Shown: positions 26,155-35,721 of the stretch, piece by piece
Numbering within the stretch: position 1 is the stretch's first letter
Layout: each line of letters opens with the position of its first letter
Origin: Candidatus Uhrbacteria bacterium
GTDB taxonomy: Bacteria > Patescibacteriota > Patescibacteriia > 2-12-FULL-60-25
Direction: 5' to 3'
NCBI GenBank assembly: GCA_020850575.1
Contig: JADZEJ010000006.1
Coordinates: 1-64,000 of the forward strand
Length of the DNA: 64,000 nt
The notes under the pieces: generated by a model
Seen by the model: the letters and a program-made list of their open reading frames with translations, nothing else
Told to the model about the DNA's origin: nothing
Databases searched by the model: none
Translations under genes and position numbers: made by a program

Positions 26155-27579
26155 ATGCGTGATCGTCTCAAAATCTGTTTCTTGGATAAAAACCAAGAAA
26201 AAATTGCACAAAAAACCACCGTTCTCATAGCGGCGGTTTTTACGCTAGCCGTAGGTCTTATGGCAGCTCTGGGTGCACACGCTTCCTATCGAGCAAGTAC
26301 TCACGGAACCAGTGTTTTTTCTGAATTTGGAAATTTCTTTAGTTTTGGCAATGTAAACAATCTTCAAAATAACCAAAATAGTGCAAATCCCAATGATCCA
26401 CTTTCAACACCGGATGGACGTCTTAATATTTTATTACTCGGTATTGGTGGCGAAGGGCACGAAGGCTCACAACTCACAGATACCATTATTTTTGCCTCAC
26501 TTGACCGAGAAACAAACAAAATTGGACTCGTTTCCATACCTCGTGATTTAGCCTATCCACTCGGTGAAGGAAGATACCAAAAAATAAATGCCGTTAATGC
26601 CTACGCGGAAAAAGAATTCCCGGGAGAAGGTGCAAAACATACGGCGCAAGAATTTTCGCGACAATTCAATATCCGGATTGATCGAACAATTAAAATTGAT
26701 TTTAAGGGTTTCGCCGCATTTATTGATGCTCTCGGAGGTATTGATGTAGCGATTGAAAACAGTTTTACTGACCACACGTATCCAACGGACGATGACGGTC
26801 CTGATCCGTATAAAGTACAAACAGTGAGCTTTGCGAAAGGTGATGAACACATGTCGGGAAAACGTGCGCTCATCTTTGTTCGTTCTCGCCATGGAAATAA
26901 TAATGAGGGATCCGATATCGCTCGTGGAAAACGTCAACAGCTTATTCTAGACGCCATCCGTAAAAAACTATTAAGCGTTGGGACTTTATCAAACCCAAAA
27001 AAAGTATCTGAAATATGGGCGAGTATCTCAAATCACGTACAAACCGATCTCGGAGCTTGGGATGTTCTAAAATCACTTCCAATGGCAGCTCACTTTTCCA
27101 AGACTAACTTAACAATGAACGTCTTAACGACTGGAGCTACCGGTCAACTCTATGCGCAAAAAACTGAGTATGCGGGAGACCTTTTATTTCCAAAAAAAGC
27201 GGATTGGTCAGAAATCAGGAGCATTGTCGCAGATCCATTCTCAGGGAAGGATACGCAACTTGAAGCCATTAAAACCGAACAACCTATCAATGTAGAAGTA
27301 CGTAATGGTACGAATAAAGTCGGTTTCGCTGCTCAAATTTCAGACAAATTAACCGATGCCGGATACAAAATTGTAGCTACCAGCAACGCACTGCAACATA
27401 ATTTTGAAAAATCAGTTATCGTGGATTATACAAACGGCGCAAATCCAGAAAGTCTTGCCAAACTTAAAACACTCCTCGATGCGAACGTATCCTTAAGTTC
27501 TGCGGAAAAAAATATAACCAGTTCAACGCAATTTCTCATTATCTTAGGTCGATCAAGCGTTAATCTCGTCAATAATTAA
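26155..27579 (+). CDS. LytR-CpsA-Psr (LCP) family glycopolymer ligase
   Basis: 474 residues. Transfers glycopolymers from a lipid carrier to the cell wall in the families studied. N-terminal membrane helix (about 22-42), LCP domain (about 95-330) with NILLLGIGGEG, VSIPRDLAYP, KINAVNAY and VRSRHGNNNEGSD carrying the Arg and Asp residues that bind the polyprenyl phosphate. A LytR_C domain follows (INVEVRNGTNKVGFAAQIS). It faces outwards. First gene of the plus-strand run LCP-der-pth-dprA-topA. Confidence 0.9.
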   Translation: MRDRLKICFLDKNQEKIAQKTTVLIAAVFTLAVGLMAALGAHASYRASTHGTSVFSEFGNFFSFGNVNNLQNNQNSANPNDPLSTPDGRLNILLLGIGGEGHEGSQLTDTIIFASLDRETNKIGLVSIPRDLAYPLGEGRYQKINAVNAYAEKEFPGEGAKHTAQEFSRQFNIRIDRTIKIDFKGFAAFIDALGGIDVAIENSFTDHTYPTDDDGPDPYKVQTVSFAKGDEHMSGKRALIFVRSRHGNNNEGSDIARGKRQQLILDAIRKKLLSVGTLSNPKKVSEIWASISNHVQTDLGAWDVLKSLPMAAHFSKTNLTMNVLTTGATGQLYAQKTEYAGDLLFPKKADWSEIRSIVADPFSGKDTQLEAIKTEQPINVEVRNGTNKVGFAAQISDKLTDAGYKIVATSNALQHNFEKSVIVDYTNGANPESLAKLKTLLDANVSLSSAEKNITSSTQFLIILGRSSVNLVNN

Positions 27580-27585
27580 ACCAAT

Positions 27586-29058
27586 ATGCCAGGTAAACGT
27601 CTCAAATCAATGCCGGTCATCGCTCTCGTAGGTCGAGCGAATGTCGGCAAATCAACGTTATGGAATCGCTTGACCGAAACAGGAAGAGCTATCGTCTCAA
27701 AAGAACCGCACACCACCCGCGACCGTAATTATGCGCCTATTATTTGGCGTGGTATGGCAATCGACTGTGTTGATACCGGAGGTATGGACGCAGATCAAGG
27801 TTCAACCATCGGTCGTGGAATTCGCAACCAAGCCGAATTAGCTGTCAAAGAAGCTGATTTAGTTTTATTTATTGTTGATGCACGGAGCGGCGTAATCCCT
27901 ACTGATATTGATTTTGCAAAAAAAGTAAAATCCATTAATAAAAATATCTTACTGGTAGTCAACAAAATGGACACGCCTCAAATGTTAAGCGATGCCTACA
28001 CAAAAGAAATGCTTGCCATGGGTATAGGTGAACCCATAAACTGCTCAGCTAGTACCGGTAAAGGAACCGGAGACTTATTAGATCGTGTCTTTAAAGAACT
28101 AGAAAAACGCAATAAGCATCCACAGCCAATTCAAGAAGCGAATGGCTTAAAAATTGTCATCATGGGTCGACCGAACGTAGGTAAATCATCAATCGTCAAC
28201 GGCATTCTTGGTGAAGAACGTGTCGTTGTTTCAGCGGAAGCGCATACCACACGCGAACCGATTGATAGCGTATTTGACTGGAATGGCGAACGTTTCAGTT
28301 TAATCGACACAGCAGGAATGCGTAAGCGTTCACGTATCGACAAAGGTATTGAAGAAGAAAGTATTGAAAAAAATCGTGCTGCCCTTCATCGAGCTGATAT
28401 TGCCTTCTTGGTCTTTGATGCCTCTGAAGCGCCAACCCAACAAGACAAACATCTTGCCGGTTTAATGCACGAAGAATCAAAAGGTCTCTTATTGATTGCC
28501 AACAAATGGGATCTCGTAAAAAATAAAACAACGAAATCAACTGATGAATACGAATTAGCCATTCGACGAGCTTTTCCATTCTTACATTGGGCGGATATTG
28601 TCTTTGTTTCAGCCCTGGAACACCAACGCATGGATCGTTTATTGGAGCTCGCACTCCGCATTCGTGAAGAACGCCGACGTGTAATATCGCACAATGCTTT
28701 ACAACGTCTTCTAAAAACCGTTGTCGCACGCAAAAAACCTCTCGCCGATGGCGGAACATTCACACCGTATTTGCATGAAGTAAATCAAATTAAATCTGAA
28801 CCACCAACCTTCTTAATTAGTGTTCGCGGTGAAAAAGCGAGCGTTCACAAAAACTGGATTCATTATTTTGAAAATCGTTTACGAGAAAAATTTGGTTTTC
28901 GTGGTACACCAATCGTAGTGAAAGTTGAATTATTACCGATCCGTTCCGTTGAAGACAGAAACCCAAATGCAATAAACGCAAAACTTGGCAAAGATGGAAA
29001 AAAAATCAACCCGTGGCGTCGAAAGCGACCAATTGGACGCAAAGGTAATCGCTACTGA
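27586..29058 (+). CDS. der: GTPase Der (EngA), ribosome assembly
   Basis: 490 residues. Two consecutive Era-like GTPase domains, a family trait: G1 GRANVGKST (16-24) and GRPNVGKSS in domain 2, with DTGGMD and DTAGMRK as G3, and NKMD and NKWD as G4. The C-terminal KH-like domain follows. It helps mature the large ribosomal subunit. A second ATG at 27610 begins closer to the family start. It starts 6 bp after the LCP gene and stops 1 bp before pth. Confidence 0.96.
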   Translation: MPGKRLKSMPVIALVGRANVGKSTLWNRLTETGRAIVSKEPHTTRDRNYAPIIWRGMAIDCVDTGGMDADQGSTIGRGIRNQAELAVKEADLVLFIVDARSGVIPTDIDFAKKVKSINKNILLVVNKMDTPQMLSDAYTKEMLAMGIGEPINCSASTGKGTGDLLDRVFKELEKRNKHPQPIQEANGLKIVIMGRPNVGKSSIVNGILGEERVVVSAEAHTTREPIDSVFDWNGERFSLIDTAGMRKRSRIDKGIEEESIEKNRAALHRADIAFLVFDASEAPTQQDKHLAGLMHEESKGLLLIANKWDLVKNKTTKSTDEYELAIRRAFPFLHWADIVFVSALEHQRMDRLLELALRIREERRRVISHNALQRLLKTVVARKKPLADGGTFTPYLHEVNQIKSEPPTFLISVRGEKASVHKNWIHYFENRLREKFGFRGTPIVVKVELLPIRSVEDRNPNAINAKLGKDGKKINPWRRKRPIGRKGNRY

Positions 29059-29059
29059 T

Positions 29060-29629
29060 ATGAAACTGATCGTCGGTCTTGGCAATCCTGGAATGACCTA
29101 TGCTCAAACTCGTCACAATGCGGGCTGGATGGTTCTGGATGCATTAGCCAACCGTTTTCATGCTGGATGGACAAAAGATGCAAAACGTTTTGCAAATATC
29201 GCTAAAATCAACCTTGGCGAAGAAACGGTTATACTCGCCAAACCAACCACTTTCATGAATAAATCAGGCGTTTCTGTTAAATCTCTTCTATCCTTCTACA
29301 AGAATATAAAGCCAAATGATCTTCTAATCGTACACGATGAACTCGATATTTTGCCGGGTAGTTTTAAATTCACCCCAAAAGCAGGATCCGGAGGTCATAA
29401 TGGAATCAAGTCTATTTTTGAATTGTATACAGATGACGTTGCACGTCTTCGTATCGGCATCGGTCGACCGTCTATCGCTGGAGAACCTGTAGATAACTGG
29501 GTGTTAGGAAATGCCCAAAAAGAAACAATTGAAACAGCAAAAAACTCAGCGGTTGATGCATTGGAAAATTGGATTACCGAAGGCTTGACTCGTACAATGA
29601 ACCGTTGGAATACGGATACACATAATTGA
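29060..29629 (+). CDS. pth: Peptidyl-tRNA hydrolase
   Basis: 189 residues. Releases tRNA from stalled peptidyl-tRNA. Start is set at ATG 29060 because the family begins MKLIVGLGNPG here; a longer reading would overlap der. The catalytic His19 (TRHNAGW), Asn in FMNKSG and the Asp in HDELDI are present. Spacing to der is 1 bp, so the two are translationally coupled. Confidence 0.96.
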   Translation: MKLIVGLGNPGMTYAQTRHNAGWMVLDALANRFHAGWTKDAKRFANIAKINLGEETVILAKPTTFMNKSGVSVKSLLSFYKNIKPNDLLIVHDELDILPGSFKFTPKAGSGGHNGIKSIFELYTDDVARLRIGIGRPSIAGEPVDNWVLGNAQKETIETAKNSAVDALENWITEGLTRTMNRWNTDTHN

Positions 29630-29660
29630 CATTCAGCTTTATCCATGGCAGCGATGTAAC

Positions 29661-30767
29661 ATGAGCCAATGGAATCGTTCTAGACTCGGATGGCTTGCGC
29701 TTGCGAGTTTTCCTGGTTTCGGATCTTCAACCTTGCACAAACTTGCAAGTATTTTTAAGAATAACGGCGAATATGCCTGGAATATTTCGTATAAAGAATT
29801 GTCGTCTTTCATTCGAAAAAAATCTTGTATCGAAAATTTTATTGTATATCGTTCAAACACGCACCCTGAAAAAATAGCTGCTGATTTGGAAAAAAAACAT
29901 ATTTCCTTTCTCCTGGATACTGATACTGATTTCCCGCATAATCTCAAAACAATCCATCAAGCGCCAAAAGCTCTTTTTTACACAGGAGATATTAAAATAG
30001 CACACGAGCCAAGAATAGCGATCATCGGTACCAGATCAATGACTGATTACGGTATGCATGTTACCCAAGAACTCACGAGAGCATGTGTACAATACGGTAT
30101 AACAATCATTTCTGGACTCGCTCTTGGTATTGATGGATGTGCGCATCAAACAGCAATCGAAGCACAAGGTAAAACCATCGCCATTCTAGGTTCAGGAATT
30201 GATGAAAAAACAATATATCCAAAACAACACATCCGACTTGCAAAACAAATTATCGAACGTGGTGGAGCGCTCATAAGTGAAAACCCTATCGGATACGAAG
30301 CGTACAAATTCGACTTTCCTTTAAGGAATCGTCTTATTTCAGGATTATCGCAAGCAGTACTCGTCATAGAAGGTGCCCATAAAAGTGGCTCTCTAATTAC
30401 AGCGCATCTAGCTTCCGAACAAGGTCGCGAAGTCCTTGCAGTACCAGGAATGATCACTTCAAAACAAAGTCAAGGAACAAATGATTTGATTCAAAAAGGT
30501 GCAATTCCCTGCCTCGGAATTGACAATATCTTAGAAGCACTGCATCTTGAACCTTCCAAGCGAAGAACCCAAACGACAACCGACTTAAACGACAACGAAC
30601 AATATTTTTTAGATCAGATAACCTCACCGCTCACCATTGATCAAGTAACACGTCTCACAAAAATCCCCGTTAATAAAGTCCTCCAACTAATAAGTCGCCT
30701 TGAAATAATGGGTTTTATTCATCGTCTGGATCAAGGGTATATCACACGAACCGTACCAAAATTTTGA
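29661..30767 (+). CDS. dprA: DNA processing protein DprA
   Basis: 368 residues. Binds incoming single-stranded DNA and loads RecA during natural transformation. The Rossmann-like core is visible: AIIGTRSMTDYG, ISGLALGIDGCAHQTAIE, AILGSGID and FPLRNRLISGLS. Residues about 300-365 form a winged-helix domain (TIDQVTRLTKIPVNKVLQLI), and an N-terminal SAM-like region precedes the core. Followed by topA. Confidence 0.95.
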   Translation: MSQWNRSRLGWLALASFPGFGSSTLHKLASIFKNNGEYAWNISYKELSSFIRKKSCIENFIVYRSNTHPEKIAADLEKKHISFLLDTDTDFPHNLKTIHQAPKALFYTGDIKIAHEPRIAIIGTRSMTDYGMHVTQELTRACVQYGITIISGLALGIDGCAHQTAIEAQGKTIAILGSGIDEKTIYPKQHIRLAKQIIERGGALISENPIGYEAYKFDFPLRNRLISGLSQAVLVIEGAHKSGSLITAHLASEQGREVLAVPGMITSKQSQGTNDLIQKGAIPCLGIDNILEALHLEPSKRRTQTTTDLNDNEQYFLDQITSPLTIDQVTRLTKIPVNKVLQLISRLEIMGFIHRLDQGYITRTVPKF

Positions 30768-30802
30768 CGATAAGCCCGGCTCTGGTATCTTTCAACAAAC
30801 GT

Positions 30803-33370
30803 ATGAACCTGGTCATCGTAGAATCTCCAACTAAAGCAAAAACCATTCGTAAGTTCTTAAATGTCAAGAACTACACTATTATCGCCTCCATGGGGCATGT
30901 GCGTGATCTTCCATCTTCACAAGATGAAGTTCCTGCCGCATTCAAAAAAACAACCGCTGGTCAATTGGGCGTAGACGTGGAAAACGATTTCAAGCCAATT
31001 TATATTATCAATAAAGACAAAACGAAAATCGTTTCTGAAATTAAAAAACTCTTAAAAGACGCATCGGCACTTTACCTGGCAACTGACGATGACCGTGAAG
31101 GAGAAAGTATTTCATGGCATCTACTCGATATCTTAAAGCCGAAAATTCCTGTTTATCGCATGGTATTTCATGAAATTACAAAAAATGCAATCGAAACAGC
31201 GTTATCAAATCCACGTAATCTAAATGAAAACCTTGTCCACGCCCAAGAAGCACGTCGAATTTTAGATCGCTTAGTTGGATATGGCGTTTCACCTGTTTTA
31301 TGGAAAAAAATTTCTTTTGGTCTTTCGGCTGGACGTGTGCAGTCACCTTCACTCAAAGCAATTGTGGATCGTGAACGTCTTCGCCTCATGTTCCGTACCG
31401 GTAACTATTGGGATGTTTCTGCTCGTTTAATTCAAGACTCCGGTTCATTTAATGCAAAATTGATCATGACGCAAGGCAAAAAGATTGCTTCAGGAAAAGA
31501 TTTTGACGAACAAACGGGTTCTATTAAAGCCGACGGAAAAAATATCTTGCTTTTGAATGAAGTTTCCGCAAAGAAAATAGCTGATGAAGCCATACGATCG
31601 GAATGGAAAGTAACGGATCTAACGAAAAAAGAAATACACCGAAAAGCGCCTCCACCTTTTACCACTTCGACATTGCAACAAGAAGGCAATCGTAAACTTA
31701 ATTTGTCTTCTCGCGATACGATGCGCGCAGCTCAGTCTCTCTACGAAAAAGGGTTTATCACCTACATGCGTACCGATTCAGTCACGTTGTCTGAGGAAGC
31801 GATCAAAGGAATCCGTGATATGGTCACGAATCGTTACGGCGCAGAATATATCACTGATGCTCCAAAGCAATTTACCAATAAAGAAAATGCTCAAGAAGCT
31901 CATGAAGCTATTCGTCCAAGTTTAACATTCACCCCTCCGCAAGACACTGGACTCATGGGAAATGAACGTGATGTGTATGAACTTATCTGGATGCGTGCCA
32001 TTGCCTCACAAATGCGTGATGCAAAACAATTGCAACAAACCGTGACACTCGAAGTTGCAACTCATCTCTTTAATGCCTCCGGAACGAAAATTGTATTTCC
32101 TGGCTTTTTACGTGCATATGTAGAAGGCGCCGATGATATCGAACAAGCACTCGAAGAAAAAGAAAATGTTTTGCCGGAAATTGAATTAAACGACACACCA
32201 AAATGCCAATCTGCCGAGCCAAATGAACATGAAACCAAGCCTCCTTCACGTTTTACGGAAGCTTCATTAGTTCAATTCATGGAAAAAGAAGGTATCGGAC
32301 GCCCGAGTACATACGCAGCGACTATTTCAACTCTCTTAGACCGAAATTACGTTCACAAACAAGGGAATGCACTTGTTCCGAGTTTTACTGCGTTTGCAGT
32401 AACACAACTTTTGGAAAGTAACATGACAGATTTAGTTGATGTCGGGTTCACAAAAACCATGGAAGAAAAACTGGATCAAATCGCTGACGGAAAAGAATCA
32501 TGGATCCCGTATTTACGTCACTTTTATTTTGGTGATCATGGTTTACGTCAACGGATTGATGAGAGTCTTAACATGATTGATCCGGAACGAGCTAAAATAA
32601 TATCGCTCCCGACACTTCAAGGCTATGTAATAAAAGTGGGAAAATTTGGTCCTTATGTCGAAACGCATCTTCCGATAACAGGTGCCCTCGTGAAAGGATC
32701 GCTTCCTCCCGAGCTCGCACCGTCAGATGTTACGAAAGAAAAAATTGACGAGATTTTAAAAGAAGCGAGCAAAGGACCAACTACTCTTGGTGAAGATCCT
32801 GAATCGGGCTTACTCATCTATCTTCGCACTGGTTCATATGGACCATATCTCCAACTTGGCGAAGATTCTGAAGATCCAAAAATAAAACCCAAACGCGTCA
32901 GTATTCCAAAAAATATTCCACTAGACATTTTAAATCATGAGAAAGCTGTCGCTGTTCTGGCGCTTCCTCGAACACTCGGAATCCACCCTGAAAGCGGAAA
33001 AAATATTAAAGCCGGACTCGGACGCTTTGGTCCATATATTGTTCACGATGGTGATTTTCGTTCGCTTAAAGAAGGTGATGACATTCTCACTATTCAACTC
33101 ACTCGTGCACTCGAGCTTCTGGCGATACCAAAAGGCACACGTGGTGGACGAGGAATGGGCGGAAAAATAATAGGCAATCATCCAACCGACAATAAACCAA
33201 TCACCGTTCATGACGGTAAATACGGAGCTTACGTGAAACACGGAAACTTGAATGCAAGTCTTCCAAAAGACATCAAACCGGAAGATGTAACCATTGAAAA
33301 AGCAATTCAACTGCTCGAAGAGCGTGCTGATAAAAAACCGGCAAAAAAAAGATCAAAAAAAGCGGCTTAG
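30803..33370 (+). CDS. topA: DNA topoisomerase I (TopA), zinc-finger-free form
   Basis: 855 residues. Relaxes negatively supercoiled DNA. Start at 30803, where the family TOPRIM begins (MNLVIVESPTKAKTIRKFL); an ATG 39 bp upstream would overlap dprA. DDDREGE of TOPRIM and the active Tyr in ITYMRTDSV are present. The C-terminus has four Toprim_C repeats (KFGPYVE, SYGPYLQ, RFGPYIV, KYGAYVK) in place of four-Cys zinc fingers, then a Lys-rich tail. The stop codon lies in a terminator loop. Confidence 0.96.
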   Translation: MNLVIVESPTKAKTIRKFLNVKNYTIIASMGHVRDLPSSQDEVPAAFKKTTAGQLGVDVENDFKPIYIINKDKTKIVSEIKKLLKDASALYLATDDDREGESISWHLLDILKPKIPVYRMVFHEITKNAIETALSNPRNLNENLVHAQEARRILDRLVGYGVSPVLWKKISFGLSAGRVQSPSLKAIVDRERLRLMFRTGNYWDVSARLIQDSGSFNAKLIMTQGKKIASGKDFDEQTGSIKADGKNILLLNEVSAKKIADEAIRSEWKVTDLTKKEIHRKAPPPFTTSTLQQEGNRKLNLSSRDTMRAAQSLYEKGFITYMRTDSVTLSEEAIKGIRDMVTNRYGAEYITDAPKQFTNKENAQEAHEAIRPSLTFTPPQDTGLMGNERDVYELIWMRAIASQMRDAKQLQQTVTLEVATHLFNASGTKIVFPGFLRAYVEGADDIEQALEEKENVLPEIELNDTPKCQSAEPNEHETKPPSRFTEASLVQFMEKEGIGRPSTYAATISTLLDRNYVHKQGNALVPSFTAFAVTQLLESNMTDLVDVGFTKTMEEKLDQIADGKESWIPYLRHFYFGDHGLRQRIDESLNMIDPERAKIISLPTLQGYVIKVGKFGPYVETHLPITGALVKGSLPPELAPSDVTKEKIDEILKEASKGPTTLGEDPESGLLIYLRTGSYGPYLQLGEDSEDPKIKPKRVSIPKNIPLDILNHEKAVAVLALPRTLGIHPESGKNIKAGLGRFGPYIVHDGDFRSLKEGDDILTIQLTRALELLAIPKGTRGGRGMGGKIIGNHPTDNKPITVHDGKYGAYVKHGNLNASLPKDIKPEDVTIEKAIQLLEERADKKPAKKRSKKAA

Positions 33371-33381
33371 GCCGCTTTTTT
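33355..33381. terminator. Bidirectional terminator, stops of two genes in its loop
   Basis: AGCGGC at 33361-33366, TTAG loop, GCCGCT at 33371-33376, flanked by A and T runs. The topA stop (33368-33370, TAG) and the opposing gene's stop (33367-33369, TAA) share the loop. Confidence 0.9.
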
Positions 33382-35646
33382 ATGACTCGATGTAGCACGT
33401 GTAAACAATTTATTTGCCGCACTGAACATTTCTTCATCTCCATGCATTGCAAGCGCGACCATGTCGCCAGCTTGTTCAAACCAACCAGGACCGTGTGCAC
33501 CCCCTCCACCCGTATTTTCCGGTTTATATTCCGTATCTTTTACTTTCGAATCTCGATTTTCTAAATTATCTAGATTATTTGCATCTTTACGAATCATGTC
33601 GATCTTTTTATCCTTCTTTTTCCCATCTTCCATCTTTTGCAATTCTTCGATATCTTTTGCACGAGCTTTTACAATACGATCTATATCTCGATACATAGAA
33701 CCAAGTGCTTCTGTAGCCAAACCAATTTTAGCTGCAATTTCGGTCTGTTTTACAATTGCATTCTGTAATTTCTTCGCAAGATCTTCCGGAGCTGCAGTGT
33801 CTTTTTTTGTTTCAGCGCTAGGAACATCAGAAGCTAAAACGAGTGCTTGAGTCGGTGCCTCCGCTAATTGAATATCCGCACTTTTTGGCATTGATTTATC
33901 AATCAAAGCCTGTAGATCACTCACTTCGAGATCAATAACTTGTTTCTCTCGTTTCAATGCAGCAATTTCACGCTTTTTTAAATTTGCATCCATTTGGGCC
34001 CCTAACAACTCTTCTTCATACAACCAAATACCAACTTGTTTTTCAGATTTTGGCGTCCTCTCCGAAGGCTTCTTTCTATAATACGCATTTATGTCATTCG
34101 TCAAAATGGACATGCGTTCCGAGTAAAGACTCGTCAATAATTGTGTAGATTCTTCAATCCTTTCTTCATCCCCGCTCTCTAATACCTCATCAAAAGCAGC
34201 TTCAACCTTAAGAATTTTTTCAGACAATAATTCTGACATAACGCCCATCCGTCGTTCTGTTTCTGCTTTTTCATCAAATTCCTCAGCTTTTTCTCCCGTT
34301 TTCTCTGTTGCCACAGGTGACTCAGGAGTCACTGATGAATGTGCGGCTGTTTGTTCCTGCACTTTCGTCTTTGGCTTATTGACGATACCTTCAGCATGTG
34401 CAAGCTGCGCACGTGCTCCTTGTGCAAAATCAATCGCATATTGCGCCGCACGAGCACGAACTGAAGCATCATTTTTTGGATTGTTGAATTCGGACTGCAT
34501 TTTTTCAACAAATGCATTCAAAACTTCATCGGAATCCAACATTTGTTTATATGCTTCCAACTCAGACTCATCCAATTCACCACCACTTTCCTTCATTTTC
34601 ATGAGATCATCATATAATTCACGCATGCGTAATTTTGCAGATTCGGCAGACCTTTCCAAAGTCCGCATTTGTTTTTCAACGGATGATTCTGCCGACTCTG
34701 AAGATTCTTGTTCTGATGATTCCGCATGACTTGATTCTGCTGACTCTTGTTTTTCTTCTGTATCTGATTGTTTTTCTGTATGCGATTCACTCGTAGCTTT
34801 GGGTGCCTCTTTTTTCTCGCTACTCATTTTTTGTTTTAATGCTTCAAAATCAGCTTCAAAACCTCTCCAAGATCTTGTATCACCGCCAAAAATCATTTTC
34901 AAACGTCCAATCAATGATGCAAATGCCGTTGCTGTTTCTGGCGCACCAGGAAAACGATCTGGATGAGCCGCGACCATCAATTTTTTCAACCGACGCAGTT
35001 CATTTGGTCCTGCTTGAAAATTACTTTTTTTAAAATCATCAATCAAACTTTGCGCTTCAGTAAGATGTCGATCAAAATCTGTTGATTCTTTTTCCTTTGA
35101 TTGATCCGTTGATGTTTCAGTGTGAATTTCTTGTTCTTTCTCCTTAGATGTTGCAATATCTTTAGCCTGCTGCTCCTCCTCTTCTACCGAAGATACTTCT
35201 TCAACCTCTGACTCAACTGCAAGTTCAGTCGTTGGTTTGACAACAGGTGCCTCAGTTGAATCTAACTTGGTAGATTCTGTTAAATCAGAAACAGGTTCAT
35301 CTTTTTTTGCCTCTGGCAACATCAAAACAGAATCAATCTCTTGTTCCGCCTGAAGTTTTGCTTGTCTGATTTTTTCTTCCGCCTCTTGATCTATGGAGGT
35401 AACTTCTTGATTCATCTCCAATGCATCAGGATCATTATCTACTTTTGCCGATTCACTCAAATGAGTCATTTCTTTTTGCGCACTTGTCGCTTCTGCTCCT
35501 AAAGACTCTTTCAAATAATCTATTCGTCCTTCTGCGATACTTTCATCAAGGCTTTCTTTTAGTTTAGATGGTGCTTGTGGAATCTGTTCTACAGCAGGTA
35601 CCGGAGAATGCTCTGCGGGTGAAGGTGAGGATAATGTATCGGCCAT
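33367..35646 (-). CDS. Acidic coiled-coil protein with HPD (J-domain-like) motif
   Basis: 759 residues, very rich in Glu, Ser and Lys, no signal peptide or membrane helix. Residues about 195-255 contain KKLMVAAHPDRFPGAP with His228-Pro-Asp, the signature of J-domains that stimulate Hsp70 ATPase. Flanking regions are disordered or coiled coil (QAEQEIDSV; ESAESSHAES). The C-terminus is Lys-rich (SHKKAA). I do not recognise the family. It could be a co-chaperone or a scaffold. It converges on topA and is divergent from rel with 75 bp between. Confidence 0.65.
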   Translation of the reverse strand: MADTLSSPSPAEHSPVPAVEQIPQAPSKLKESLDESIAEGRIDYLKESLGAEATSAQKEMTHLSESAKVDNDPDALEMNQEVTSIDQEAEEKIRQAKLQAEQEIDSVLMLPEAKKDEPVSDLTESTKLDSTEAPVVKPTTELAVESEVEEVSSVEEEEQQAKDIATSKEKEQEIHTETSTDQSKEKESTDFDRHLTEAQSLIDDFKKSNFQAGPNELRRLKKLMVAAHPDRFPGAPETATAFASLIGRLKMIFGGDTRSWRGFEADFEALKQKMSSEKKEAPKATSESHTEKQSDTEEKQESAESSHAESSEQESSESAESSVEKQMRTLERSAESAKLRMRELYDDLMKMKESGGELDESELEAYKQMLDSDEVLNAFVEKMQSEFNNPKNDASVRARAAQYAIDFAQGARAQLAHAEGIVNKPKTKVQEQTAAHSSVTPESPVATEKTGEKAEEFDEKAETERRMGVMSELLSEKILKVEAAFDEVLESGDEERIEESTQLLTSLYSERMSILTNDINAYYRKKPSERTPKSEKQVGIWLYEEELLGAQMDANLKKREIAALKREKQVIDLEVSDLQALIDKSMPKSADIQLAEAPTQALVLASDVPSAETKKDTAAPEDLAKKLQNAIVKQTEIAAKIGLATEALGSMYRDIDRIVKARAKDIEELQKMEDGKKKDKKIDMIRKDANNLDNLENRDSKVKDTEYKPENTGGGGAHGPGWFEQAGDMVALAMHGDEEMFSAANKLFTRATSSHKKAA

Positions 35647-35686
35647 ATAAATAATTATGAACAGTATAACAATAAACGTACTAAAC

Positions 35687-35715
35687 TTGCCATTCAGACA
35701 TCTCTTTCATATGAT
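35687..35715 (+). promoter_or_regulatory. Promoter of rel
   Basis: -35 TTGCCA (35687-35692), 17-bp spacer, -10 TATGAT (35710-35715). The ATG is at 35722, 6 bp after the -10, so the transcript would be leaderless. Confidence 0.65.
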
Positions 35716-35721
35716 AACCCC

